DNA of 64,000 bases from Epichloe hybrida (Eukaryota > Ascomycota > Sordariomycetes > Hypocreales > Clavicipitaceae): contig JAFEKR010000004.1 in NCBI GenBank assembly GCA_019022495.1, forward strand, positions 2,604,001-2,668,000, read 5' to 3'. The notes beneath the pieces were generated by a model that worked only from the letters and a program-made list of their open reading frames with translations, was not told where the DNA came from and made no database searches. This document shows positions 38,697-49,428 of the stretch, piece by piece; within the stretch, counting starts at the first letter, position 1; each line of letters begins with the position of its first letter. The translations under genes and the position numbers were made by a program.

Positions 38697-39892
38697 ATGC
38701 CTCAATATAGAGTCGGTGAGAACGATCCCTTTTGCAAGATCAACACCATCACCCGTTCATCTGCGCTCAATGCCATCATTGCTGACACCAGCATGCAGAA
38801 ATCTCGCCCAACAACAGGGCGACTTGCAAAGACACCGTTTGCAAAAAGGAGCAGGTCAAAATCACCAAGGGCGAAATTAGATTTGGCTCTTGGGTCGAGG
38901 TTCAAGAACACGGAAGTTGGTCTTGGAAGCACTGGTAAGTTTTGTTTCCTTGCCGTTAATCCTGCTTCTGAGACGCCTTTTAGTATTCTTGTGCTCCAGC
39001 TGACCTTCATAATGTCAGGGGCTGTGTTTCCGGATCCCAGCTGCAGAACCTGAGAGATGAATGCGACAAGGGCGACGGCGAATGGGATTTTGACACCATA
39101 GACGGATACGATGAACTGACGCAAGTCAACACTGGCTTTCCAAAATCTAAACAAAGAGCGTTTCATTTAACATGAGGTTTTAGTGATGACGATGTTAAAG
39201 AGAAGATTCGTCGCTGTGTGAAGCAGGCCCACATTGATCCCGAGGATTTCAAAGGCGTATGTTTGCATGATATGTGCTTTCAAGAGGATCCGAAGACGAC
39301 GTACTAAGATGAATGTAGGACCCTGAAAAGAACCGCCCTGGTGAAAAGGGTATCCACTTGACAGCAAAGCAGAAGGCCGCGAAGGCGGCCGCTGCTGAAA
39401 CGGAGGAGGACGTATGTCTTGGTTCGCTACTTCTTTCGATACAGCTGCTGACATTTTGCGTAGGAACCAGAGGCTGCCAAGCCGAAGAAAGCTACAAAAC
39501 GCGGCCGCAAGAAGGCTGATGATGATGAGGAAGACGATGAAAAGCCCAAGGCGAAGAAGTCCAAGACTGCTAAGCCATCTAAGTCATCCAAGGCCGACAT
39601 GCCTGTGCCAGCCGCAAAGTCCCGTGGCAGGAAGGCCGCCGTCAAGGAAGTGAGCGAGGAGGAGGATGGGGAGGAAGAGGAAGAGGAGGAGGAAGAAGAG
39701 GAGGAGGAGACGGAGGAGGAGAAGCCTGCACCCAAAAAGTCCAAGGCCAAGTCCAAGGCTGCCAATACCAAGGGGTCGGCCAAGGGCAACCGGCAGGCGG
39801 CCAAAAAGGCAGCAGTCGACGAGGATTCTGCGGATGAAAAGCCTGTGTCGAAGGCCAAAGGGCGCCGTAGCAGCCGCTCCACCAAGGCATGA
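38697..39892 (+). CDS. PARP-type zinc-finger protein, 283 aa
   Basis: Six exons: 38697-38715, 38799-38934, 39019-39120, 39184-39256, 39319-39411 and 39464-39892. The product starts MPQYRVEISP and has one PARP-type zinc finger at residues 1-60, with C16, C21, H51 and C54 as ligands and the signature HGSWSWKHWGC. That finger binds DNA nicks and breaks in PARP and DNA ligase III. A short helical linker (about 85-120) leads to a lysine-rich, low-complexity tail with a long glutamate run (about 205-225) and KKSKAKSK-type basic patches, suggesting a chromatin protein. There is no PARP catalytic domain. Intron 3 (39121-39183) needs a GC-AG splice; a GT site at 39124 would run into TGA. The other introns are GT-AG with CTGAC or CTAAG branch points. 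The domain is clear, the cellular role inferred. Confidence 0.88.
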
Positions 39893-40505
39893 AACATCAT
39901 TTGCCCTGTCTTCAACTCGCGGTGGACCAGCCGTGGGTAGGCGTTTGAACTTTGATGTTGAAAGAGCGCGGTGCTCTGTATGTGTTTTTTTTTTTGTTCA
40001 GATGGCGGGGGACACAACAAAGAACAGTACACCGATGTGCGAATAGTCGGTCTACACAATCTGCATGAGTTTTCATGTGAGTTGACATCATTCAGACGGA
40101 TGGTATTGCAGTTGTTATAACATTTGGATTTGGCAGACGCCGACTGCTACAATGGAGGGAAGCGTTTGATCAGATGATACACCACTAGAGCGACAATACT
40201 TCAGGTAGAGAGGTTGGAAAATCACATTGTCACTTATGCGGGACCATCTTCCACTACTTATCTAATGATCTATGACTTTCTGATGATGAAGATTCCCGGC
40301 TTGCCATGGACAGCGACATGCCCTTTACAACGCTCGTACCTCACGATCTCTTGGTTCTCCAGTTCATCAAGAAACACCAGACCGACCCATCTTCTTTCAA
40401 CAATAGACACCAGCCAACGACGATGCTGTTTCAAGCTCCCGGGCACCAAAGTCCCACAGATGGATGGATGGAAGGAGGATGCAAGGTGGCTTCCCATCCA
40501 GCCCG
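39893..40505. other. intergenic, 3' ends of two convergent genes
   Basis: Contains a T10 tract near 39986. No convincing gene on either strand. Confidence 0.5.
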
Positions 40506-40862
40506 TCAGCTGCAAACAGAAGTCATCGCATCGCAGTTGAGGCCTGCGCAGCATGGAACGGCATTGCCACAGTATTTGCCGCGGGCATTGCATGGCGCAC
40601 AACGCGAGTCCGGCCAGCTGCAGTAGAGGCCGCCGCAACACGGGACTGCGTTGCCGCAATTCTGGCCCTGTCCGCCGCACGGCGTGCAAAGGGAGTTTGG
40701 CCAGCTGCAGAAGAGCCCGGCACAGCATGGGCCGCCATTACCACAGTACTGAGACTGCCCCGTGCAACGTTTGTCGAGGTTCTGAGGCGCCGGGGTGTCT
40801 TTCCTTGGACTGGATAGGCCCAGCCCGAGGAGGGAGGCCATGGCAAGATGGCGAATATTCAT
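40506..40862 (-). CDS. secreted protein with three knottin-like repeats, 118 aa
   Basis: Single-exon frame starting at 40862. Residues 1-18 form a signal peptide (MNIRHLAMASLLGLGLSS). A short Pro/Asp propeptide follows and ends in KR (31-32), a Kex2-type site directly before the first cysteine (C33). The mature part is three tandem modules of the same spacing, C-x6-C-x5-CC-x4-C-x6-C (C33-C59, C62-C88, C91-C117), joined by two-residue TP and AP linkers. All 18 cysteines are in register. The six-cysteine C-C-CC-C-C order is that of inhibitor cystine-knot (knottin) folds, found in protease inhibitors, antimicrobial peptides and venom peptides. Each module has a CGN.xPCC(A/G)GL core. The target is unknown; an effector-like or antimicrobial role is inference. 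It is divergent from the secreted peptide gene at 42214. Confidence 0.82.
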   Translation of the reverse strand: MNIRHLAMASLLGLGLSSPRKDTPAPQNLDKRCTGQSQYCGNGGPCCAGLFCSWPNSLCTPCGGQGQNCGNAVPCCGGLYCSWPDSRCAPCNARGKYCGNAVPCCAGLNCDAMTSVCS

Positions 40863-42213
40863 CTTGAAGTTTTGTAGGGGGGAGGGGAGGATTGTATCGT
40901 GTGGTTATGGAGAGGGGAGGAAGAGAGAAGCAAGCGAACTGCGGCGTACGCAGTACATGTACTGGAATGTAGATTCGTCCTACCCGTGTGGGCAGATGAG
41001 TTGTAGCCATTGCATTGCAGGTCAGCCGAGACGAAGCCTGCAGACGCCAGGGCTGATGATTCTCCAATGGGAGTCATGTGGAGGAAGCGAGACTCGGTCG
41101 TTGCGTTGATATACTTTGCCTCAAGTTCTTTCACGACCCCTGGGCTTCGGGACGGCCCAGGACACATTTCGAAGACCTTCAAATGGCCTGGCTGTCTAGG
41201 TCATTTCTCGGCTTGCACATTCCGGTCAGGAGGTATTAGGGGACCATGGGTTCGGAGTATACTTCTCACATCACTCTGTATCTGGCGTTGAACACATGTC
41301 TTCTTTCGACTCTGGACGGAGCCTGCGGCTGAAACTGCGGCTGGCCCCTGAGCTTCAGCCGCACCCAATGTTTGCTGATTCTGGGCATTGGAACGAACTG
41401 CGTTCCGCGATGATTTGGGCCAGCGCAGGACCGACGAGATACCCTACCCCAGTGGTTGCTTGCCATGAACCGGCTGTGATGAGCTTCTTGTTGAAAGTGG
41501 CATTCATGATACCACTCTGCTTCTAACAAATCGTTCGACGCTTTGTGTACGGACTCTTGGCCATGGCTTACTATGACGACAAGATATGGAATCCATCAAG
41601 TGAGGGTTTGAGGTCTCGTATCTCGGTTCTGTCTTTTCTCTTTTCGTGGCTGCGACGAGCCGCCCGGTCATAGCCCGTGTTGCAACTCCAACGGCACTTG
41701 ACCTCAAGACCCGGGTTTGTTTCTCCCCCATAACTGGGTAGTTGAAGGTGCCGAGAAGAACCGAGAAGAACCAAGCATAAGCGAATTGAAGAATCGTTTC
41801 CTGCGGCCAGCTGAGTTGAAAGACCGCTGACCGCTTCACAAAAGGGGTGATCGACACCATCGGACGTCGGTATTGTTGGAAGATGGTTTGCCGTCAGCAC
41901 ATAGACGATGCTATACAACAAGCCCGGGACATGACATGTCATCCGTCTTGTCTTCCCAACATCTAGAGCTCAGCTGGTCTACGTTATGAAGCAGCGCTCA
42001 GTCTCACTCCAGCTTTGAGTAGCCAGGTTCTTGCGCCCATTATATGAAGCCTACGATATCCTGTCCAAGAAGGTGCTAAACGCGAAGTTTTATCTGTCCA
42101 CCTTCCTACCTGAACACAAAATCCCCTCCCCCCATCCGTGTGATACAGTAAAGCCGCTAAAACATACTCCGTTTCTCCAACCCCCGTTCAGACAATCCGG
42201 GGGAAAAAAAACC
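40863..42213. other. shared upstream region of two secreted-protein genes
   Basis: 1.35 kb between the divergent starts at 40862 and 42214. Several overlapping frames of 75-125 codons on both strands lack domains, signal peptides or splice structure and are not called. A TATA-like TTATATGAAG lies near 42040, in the plus-strand leader. Confidence 0.5.
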
Positions 42214-42432
42214 ATGAAGGCTTCTATCTTTCTGCCATTGCTCACTTTAGTAGTCACCGTGAGCGCTCGGTGCGATGGCGGCTCGGAGAATGGATGGAAA
42301 CTGATCGGTAGCTGCAGTAGGCTTGGTGGCTCTGGGGGCTGCCACGTTGCCTGTCAGAAACAAGGCTTTGGATGCGGAGGATGTGGCAGTTTCGGCTACA
42401 CTGAGTGTTGGTGCTGCAATAATGATTGCTAG
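42214..42432 (+). CDS. secreted cysteine-rich CS-alpha-beta-like peptide, 72 aa
   Basis: The frame is open from 42031, but the ATG at 42214 is chosen because a signal peptide starts there (MKASIFLPLLTLVVTVSA, residues 1-18). It follows an A-rich leader, AAAAAAACC. The mature part of about 54 residues has ten cysteines (C20, C34, C43, C47, C54, C57, C65, C67, C68, C72) and is rich in Gly. It contains CxxxC (43-47), GxC (52-54) and CxC (65-67), the cysteine-stabilised alpha-beta pattern of defensins, with extra cysteines that could form one or two further disulfides. A defensin-like antimicrobial or effector function is inference. No intron is needed. Confidence 0.75.
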   Translation: MKASIFLPLLTLVVTVSARCDGGSENGWKLIGSCSRLGGSGGCHVACQKQGFGCGGCGSFGYTECWCCNNDC

Positions 42433-42870
42433 ACAGGAAGGATCTGCAGCAAGGTGCTCGTACTCGATGGGAGGAGTTTGTTGACGCCAAAGGTATGAAT
42501 GAATGGTGGTGGAGGATGCTTCATTTCTTGTTATGCGGCGCTAATGAATAAGAACAGGCATTTCGGGCCATGTTCCGAAACATGAGTTGTGGAATTCAAA
42601 AAAGGAAGAAAAAAAAAAGGAATGAGGATTGAGTAGCTACAGATCTCGCGAAAACGGTAGTTAATTGCCCATATTCAGCTTTTATTCGCTTGGAAGTTTG
42701 CGCAAGACTGCCTCGGAATAGAGACAAAAGTTCATCAAAAATGTGGTGCTGTTCATTTATTATTACGTCATATGGAAGGGGAAAACACAACACAAGAAGA
42801 GATTCCTGCATTTTTAACTTCCGACTTTTCTTTCCCCCCCCCCACCACCAACGGCTTCACGCATCAAGTC
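42433..42870. other. intergenic and promoter of the UCH gene
   Basis: A-rich tract at 42598-42620. The frame of the next gene is open back to 42772 but begins with non-conserved sequence and a C-run. No separate gene seen. Confidence 0.5.
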
Positions 42871-43699
42871 ATGTCGACTAACACGAATCCCGACCCGGAC
42901 AATGGCGCCCCAGCCTTCATTCCCCTCGAGGCCAACCCCGAGTTGATGACCACGCTCATCCACAAGCTCGGCGTCTCCCCAGCTCTCGCCGTGCACGACG
43001 TCTACTCCTTGACTGACCCGGACATGCTCTCCTTCATCCCCCGCCCTGCCCTGGCCCTGCTGCTGGTGTTTCCCATCAGCGCCGTCTACGAAAGCCACCG
43101 CATGGCAGAAGACAACACGACGGACGAGTACAGGGGCGCAGGAGAGCAAGAGCCCGTCGTTTGGTGGAAGCAGACGATCCGGAACGCATGCGGCATGATG
43201 GGTCTGCTGCACGCCGTGTCCAACGGGCCCGCGAGAAACTTGATCGGTATGAGGTGGTTTCCATCAACTAGTCCCCCCCCGCGCGCGCCGTGCATGTACA
43301 GTTCTCTGACTTCCGTGTGTATCTACAGAACAAGGAAGCACACTGGATAAGCTTCTCAAGGAGTCGACCCCCTTACCTCCGCGCGAGCGATCCGCATTGC
43401 TTGAGAAGACGCCCGCCATCGCGACCGCACACAAGGAAGCTGCGTCAGCCGGCGACACAGCTGCGCCCGATGCCCAAGACGACGTCGACTTGCACTACGT
43501 GTGTTTTGTCAAGGGCAGCGACGGGGCGCTGTGGGAGCTCGATGGTCGACGGAAGGGTCCCATCAGGAGGGGCGAGCTGGAGGACAATGAGGACATGTTG
43601 AGTCCCAAGGCGTTGAGTTTGGGGATCCTGAAATTCCTGGAGAGGGAGGGTGGTGATTTGCGATTCAGCGCCGTTGCTCTGGCAGGGTCGTTGGACTAA
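42871..43699 (+). CDS. YUH1: ubiquitin C-terminal hydrolase (UCH-L3/YUH1 family), 248 aa
   Basis: Two exons, 42871-43246 and 43329-43699, joined by an 82-bp GT-AG intron. It is a peptidase C12 enzyme that removes small adducts from the C-terminus of ubiquitin or Rub1/Nedd8. The catalytic set is complete: Q101 (WWKQTI), Cys 107 in RNACGMMGLLHAV, His 181 in DLHYVCFV and Asp 197 in LWELDGRRKGP. The N-terminal IPLEANPELM and the total length fit the family. The crossover loop (about 125-176) is encoded across the splice. The upstream ATG at 42772 is in frame but would add a non-conserved tail, so 42871 is preferred. Cytosolic or nuclear by family. Confidence 0.95.
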
Positions 43700-44535
43700 G
43701 ATTGCAGCAGGAGGTGTACAAGACTTTTGGGGGGGGGGGAGGGCATTTGCCATTTGAATGCCAGGAAGATGATACCCAGTACGGATTATTACACCACGAT
43801 TGTTTCATGCTTGCTCGGGGCAATAAAAGTATTCACCAGTCACGGGTCTCCGATGCCCCCTTGGTGAACCCTTGATCGCGGAGCAACAAGCTAATAAATT
43901 ATATGCATGGCAAGAACTGACGTAGAGCTCCTCACACCCCATCAACACCAAGCTTTGCCATCACGCAGCCATCACCACGCATGTTTTCTATCAGCTGACG
44001 CCTGATGGATTCACGCAGCCTTCAACAACCTCCTGAACGCCGAATTCCGCCCTCTCCTCTCCAAATGCGGGGTCGCAGGGAACCATCCAGCCATCTTCAT
44101 CTGCAAATGGATCACGCGACGTCACGTCATGGCTAGCCACACCCACACCAGCACGGGCCCAGCACGGCCCATCACGACGAGGAGAAATTGCTCCGCGTAC
44201 CGATCCGCCAGGCGCCCACTCTTTCCGTCCCTCCAACACCAAAGTTCGACAAGTGAGGATGCAAGAAGAGCGATTGCCCCACGTCGAGCGACACGCCAAC
44301 ATGTTAGCATGTCATTGATGACGACGTTTACGGTAGGGATGTGGTCCACGATATGTAGTTTCAGGGCATGCCTTATATAACAGGTTGTGAATGCAGGAGG
44401 ATGCTTTTCATTTGGCACCTTTTCAAATCAATTTTTTCTTCCATCTCACATTAGACGAAACGAACCATTTGCAGTGTGGTGACCTATTTACCTAACTTTG
44501 GAAGACAACTAAGTCAATTCACAACTTATTTCATC
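43700..44535. other. intergenic
   Basis: Includes a G10 run near 43729. Two overlapping minus-strand frames of about 100 codons (43991-44418) have no domain or homology I recognise and are not called. Confidence 0.5.
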
Positions 44536-44830
44536 ATGCCTCGTCCTGGAGATGGTTCAAGCCACAACGGCCCCTTTGAGGAGGCTGGCCACGACATTGC
44601 CCACGGTGTTGGTGCTGTTGACGTACGTGTCCCTGAGATTGATTCATCACTGTTGTGTGAGGCTAAACGGGATGCAGACCGACAAGGTTGCTCGCGCAGA
44701 CAAGACTGCCCCCATGCCCGAGGGCCTGCAGGAGAAGGGCGCGGGTCTGGAGGGCACGAACGCCAGTGGTGGACAGAGCCAGGGCATCAAAAAGGGTGAC
44801 GGCGTTGGACAGGGTGGAGCGACGAATTAA
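44536..44830 (+). CDS. small hydrophilic glycine-rich protein, 79 aa
   Basis: Two exons, 44536-44622 and 44678-44830, with a 55-bp GTACGT...GCAG intron and a GCTAAAC branch point. The splice joins GAC to ACC in phase. The product is free of Cys and Trp, lacks membrane or signal segments and is rich in Gly, Asp, Lys and Ala (for example HDIAHGVGAVD and EKGAGLEGTNASGGQSQG). Its composition resembles intrinsically disordered stress proteins, but no family motif is visible. I have the impression of similar short proteins in other filamentous fungi and cannot name a function. Confidence 0.7.
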
Positions 44831-45155
44831 GATGGTGTTGTTGGGATCGGTGTTGCATCATGTAGTACGGAGTAGTAACGGATTGTACATGTATGGTGGT
44901 TACAATGACAGAATGAGCCCCGGTTTCTGTACCAGGTGAGACAGAAGGGGTCCGCCTTCTGTTGAATTGGATAACCCTGCTGCGCTGCTCGACCAGATTC
45001 AACAATCATCTTCACAAGCCCTGCTGCTCATACCGCACAGTAAGCGCATCGTGTGTCACGCCTTTAAAGGTTCGAATAAAGAGTCTCAGTCTGGTTGAAT
45101 CTTGTTTTGGGGGGTGGGGATTCGGATCGGAAAGGGGAAAGAAAGCGTGCGTTGT
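44831..45155. other. intergenic, convergent gene ends
   Basis: Contains TACGGAGTA at 44866-44874 and a G-run near 45107. No gene. Confidence 0.5.
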
Positions 45156-47233
45156 TCAGTCTCGTAATTCCACAAACTCACCTCCCAACTTGACCTTGTA
45201 CGTGATCATGGCCGAGCCGTAGCTCGCCTCAATGGCACCCGTCAAGCAGTGGTACCTGTGTTTGCCGATGCGCGTGATCCCCGCGGCCGACTTGGTCGAC
45301 GCAGGTATGCGTTCCAGGTTGAGGGAAAGCCTCGCGATGCATCTCGTTCGCGCGGTGCAGTGCACGGGGGGCGCGGCGTCGTCGTTGCAGAAGATTTCAA
45401 TCTCGGTTTGGGGAACCGGGCCTGATGCGACGGGTATGTCGCACTGGTAGTCGATGGCTGTGAAGAGTCCCTCTGGGTAGGATTGGCCCTGATGGAGGAC
45501 GGGAGGGGGTGAGTTGGAGGAAGAAGGAAGGACCGAGAGGTGAGTTTGCCGAGGGAGGTGCAAACAGAGATTTCAGAGGATTTCAACCAACCTTTTTTAT
45601 GAACCAGCACATTTCTGCGACGACCATCTCCCCTTCTTTCGCGGACCATACACTATCATGTCGTGAGTCAGAAAACCCAGTCTTCTCTCGGCCACTGCCA
45701 GTTTTGGACAAGGAAAACGAAAACGCACGCCTCCTTGGGGTCATGCCTCATCATGTCGTACGCAGCCAGCAGGCAGGTGCCGTATGAGCGCCTTGCTATT
45801 CTCGACGTGATCTTGACCTGCGTCAGACTGGGATGGTAATATCCCAGCCCGTGTATCGCGGCTCCCTTGACCACTGCGATCCAGCCGTTGTCTGGGTGCA
45901 GCACTGGGATGCTCCGAGTCAGCGCCGCCTTGACCTCGGCCTTCAAGAATGGACTCTGCCCGAATCCACCCACGAGCACGACGGCAGCGACATTGTCGCC
46001 CACCATGGCTATCTGCTCTTGCACGAGACAGACGATGTCCTTCATGATGGGCCCGAATATTCTCGTCGTCATGTCCGCTTGCGAAATGGTGAACCGGTTG
46101 CGTTTCAGTCCCAGACATTCATCGACTGGAATCGTGAGGGCGTCGCCTTTTGGCGTGAAGTCTTTCTTGTACTGATGTTCCGAATCAGGGTCGTCTCGTC
46201 CAAAGTCTCACGTATCCATGTTGATGTGTAACAATCACTCACAGCTTCAAACTCGGCAATAGCCAAAACCAGACGCTCGTTTGTCCAATATTTCTCTCCG
46301 TGGGTTTGTTTCAGGAATCGTCTGAATCTCTTGTTCAGCATGGCTGAACCACAATTCCCACCCGTGCCCTCAGTGACTTCCTTGACCGCAAGGCTGTTCG
46401 TCTGAGAAACCTCGTATGAGATGAGATCCACGGTCCCGCCTCCCGCGTCGCAAATGACAAACTTTCGACCAGGCTTCAGCACGGAAGCCCCCAGATGCTT
46501 GATCGTGTACAGCGCTGCTGCTTCCTAGGCCTGTCAATGAAGAGGGACGTGCTTCTAGTGTCGTGCTCACGTACTGGCTCCGAGATCAAATGAATCCTGC
46601 GGTTCCCGCAGAAGCCTGCCATAGCGGCAGCCCGCTCGGTGGCCTGTTTGGCGGTGTTGGACCATATCGCCGGGACTGTGACAACAAAGTCCATTGGCAT
46701 GGACTGCACGACACTCCGCGACAGTTTCTTCTCCAGTATGCTGACGAAGTGGTCGTGTAGACAAGAGAGGTAGATCCTGGTCAGCTGCAACGGTGTTTCC
46801 CCATCCCGGTTTGGCGTGTCAGGCTCGTCGAGCTTCCTGTAGAAGTGATGGAGGTCAGCAGGAATTTTCGCGGGAACAAGGAAGCTCACTCCCCCCTCAT
46901 TCATCTTCTCAATATCTTCTGGGCCTATTAGAACGAACAGTTTGAAGAACCGATGTCGCTTCGCGTTCTCGGGTATTTCAAAGCCCCATTGCCAGCCCTT
47001 GGCCAGTTTTCGCAGCTCCGTCGGCACCTTCAGACTGCTTTTCGCAGAATCAGCTGCTGGCCAAATCGAAACAACATGTTGGACATCGGGCTACAGAGAG
47101 AAATATCAGCTGCGAATTAAAGTTTTAACAAAGACATGGCTCGTGTGTTACTCACGCGAGTTGTTTCCGCCCAGGATACACCGGAATATGTTGTACCAAA
47201 ATCAATTGAGACAATGATTCTTCGGCCGCCCAT
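45156..47233 (-). CDS. Hsp70-like ATPase with divergent C-terminus, 570 aa
   Basis: Six exons in transcript order: 47156-47233, 46575-47090, 46243-46524, 45729-46171, 45592-45652 and 45156-45488. All introns are GT-AG; the last donor is a weak GTTGGT. The actin-like nucleotide-binding fold is clear: phosphate-1 loop DFGTTYSG (11-18), VTVPAIWSNTAK (about 160-170), phosphate-2 CDAGGGTVDL (about 223-232) and adenosine motif VVLVGGFGQSPF (about 356-367). The C-terminal 150 residues do not look like the canonical beta-sandwich and lid, and there is no EEVD end. It therefore belongs with the expanded fungal Hsp70-like/Hspa12-type group, not with a folding chaperone. Clients and role are unknown. 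Confidence 0.88.
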
Positions 47234-48064
47234 TTTGCATACAAGTTGCCATTCGAGGAAAGAGTCAACCAACTTGCGAAAGGCGCACTATTGTTTACTC
47301 ACGGCTTACGAGGACCGAGTGAGTGAGTGAATGCGTGGCTCCCACGGCCCCAGACGCCCTGTTTACGGGGCCAAGTATAATAGTCTGCAACTCTGTGGAA
47401 CGAGACGTGAATGGTCGCGCGAACAGGAAACACAAATACGAGGGGTGCAGATTCCCAAACACCACCTGCCGCATTTTCGTGCCATTTGTATTATGCTCGA
47501 AGGGCTCCATACGATCCGTCACATTGATCCCTGGCATGGCAGTGGGCCGGCGCTCAGCAACAAGCATTGCTGCCCAGCAAGCGGCCCAAGAGAAGAAGCC
47601 CATCCATCACCCATGAATTTCAGCATTCCATTGGACAAGTCGGCACCTGTGCTGGCTGACGAGAACAACACGGGGGCCTCCTTGGTCGAAAAGAAAGGTA
47701 CTCCGCAATTCGTACATATAGAAGTGTCGCCTTGCCCAAGTGCACCCGGCCTTGATGCCCAGTTCAATGCCACTTGTTGAGGCAAGAGCCTCGGACATGT
47801 TTTGCCAACCCGCGCTGGTCATGTCTCTGCGGATGCGGAACCTTTGCCAACAAGTCGCTTGAGAAACTCCGAGGTTGGTTTCTTTCATCTGACCTCAATC
47901 TGAGCGCCGTCTATGAAGAAGAGAAAAGATAACCAGTAACGAAAACGGCTTGGTAAACACTCAGCACATCACATGCAAATATTGGCATTGGCATTGTCAT
48001 TGGCACTGAACAACAACGACCCAACCAAGAAAGGCACAACAAAACTCGCTTCACCCCAAGCTAA
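47234..48064. other. intergenic, divergent promoters
   Basis: 831 bp between divergent starts. Contains a short GAGT repeat at 47319-47330. Overlapping frames on both strands (47323-47888) are not supported as genes. Confidence 0.5.
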
Positions 48065-49322
48065 ATGACAGAAGACACTCCACCACAAGAGACCAGGCCG
48101 CAAAAGTCCCTGGAAGAGCAACTCCAAGATGAACGAACCCTCCGCCGGTTCACAGAGCAAGTCCTGGATTGTCGCCAAATGGAACTTGAAATAGCCGAAG
48201 CCGAGAACAAGAGGCTGCTGAAGAAGGTCGACCACCTCTCGCGCGAGACGCTGGAAATCAAGGCACAGCTGAGGACAAAGGACAAGAACCTACGAGATGC
48301 AGGCGACCAGATATTCCGACTGCAGCCGCACCGGCAAGACATCACCGAGTCGGAGGCCAGAGAGACGTACAAGTCCCTGTGCAACAAAGTCCACCGGTGG
48401 GTGGATAACAGACTGCCGGCTACTCTGGAAGCCGTCTCGGCCGGTCAATTGAAGAAGGCGCCGGCCCAGCAGGCTGCCAAGTTCTTGTCGCTGCTCCGGG
48501 AGCCGGGCAGGCGGTGCTTGGCCGTGCATCACGGAGACGAGTACCACGTTGTCGCGGGCATCATGCACTATCTGTGGCTGGCGCTCTTTTCCAAGCCCTT
48601 TTACTGTCCGCTGGATGACTCGGGCGATGACTCGACTCTTTCATGGATTGCCGGTATCGAGAAGGCCATGGCCAAAACACGAGGTACGTCAAAGGGTACC
48701 CCTTTGTACATGACACGTGTAAAGCGAAGAGAATCATGCGAGGTTCATTTTCTAATCTATGGCTCGGTCCCTGACGCGCCTCGAAGACGAGGAACGATGC
48801 CGAGAATGGAGAAGCGAAACCCTCACGGCGCTGAGCTCCCAGAAGCCCTTCAAGTCCAGAAGAGACTCGTATCTCTACCTGATCTGCAAAGATTTATCGT
48901 CGTATCTCACCGTGATTTTCCCAAAGATGTCGACCCTGGAACTGCAGAGGTCACTTGGAAAGGGCATCGTCCAGCCGGCTGCTGATCTGGCGCACAGCCT
49001 GCACACGTCCACCAACATATTCTGGCTGAAATGGCCTCTCAAAACAGCGAGCTCGCGCCTCGAGGTCTACGAGTGCACCAACTTGGCGGACGGTGGCCGC
49101 ACGATTGACTTGTCGGGGACGTCGCCGGACTCGTCGGCCCGGCGCCACACAAAGTACTTGTTTGACATTGCGCCGGGCTTGTTTGTGGAGAGGGTCGAGG
49201 ACGGCAAGAAAATGGCTCTCAAGTCGATTTGTCGTCCCAAGGTGCTGGTTCATGCTGGGGAGGGCCCAATCCCGCACAATTCGACGTTGTTGACGTGGTT
49301 GTACAATGCGACGAGCTATTGA
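48065..49322 (+). CDS. coiled-coil protein of unknown function, 384 aa
   Basis: Exons 48065-48683 and 48787-49322. The 103-bp intron is inferred: the first exon ends ..KTR with G|GTACGT. In the only frame that continues there is a stop at 48753, so the acceptor must lie after it. The CGAAG acceptor at 48786, 12 nt past a CTGAC branch point, restores phase as GAC GAG. Residues about 15-90 are a charged heptad-rich coiled coil (SLEEQLQDERTLRRF, AENKRLLKKVDHL). A globular region of about 290 residues follows with no domain I recognise. There is no signal peptide or membrane segment. Ends 106 bp from the convergent gene at 49429. Confidence 0.78.
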
Positions 49323-49428
49323 GGACCCCCCTTTCCCAAAAGTAGATTGTGATGACGCTATTTTGATTTTATTTTGCATTACTTTGATTGTGCACCGATT
49401 ATTGCCCCTACCCCCCGCCCCCTCCCTT

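Noticed and set aside
39427..40059. 210-codon minus-strand frame with long Ser runs
   Set aside because: Antisense of the Glu-rich exon of the PARP-finger gene; GAG/GAA repeats give stop-free Ser/Leu runs on the other strand.
41010..41942. Several overlapping 75-123 codon frames between the two secreted-protein genes
   Set aside because: They overlap each other on both strands and show no domain, signal peptide or intron logic.
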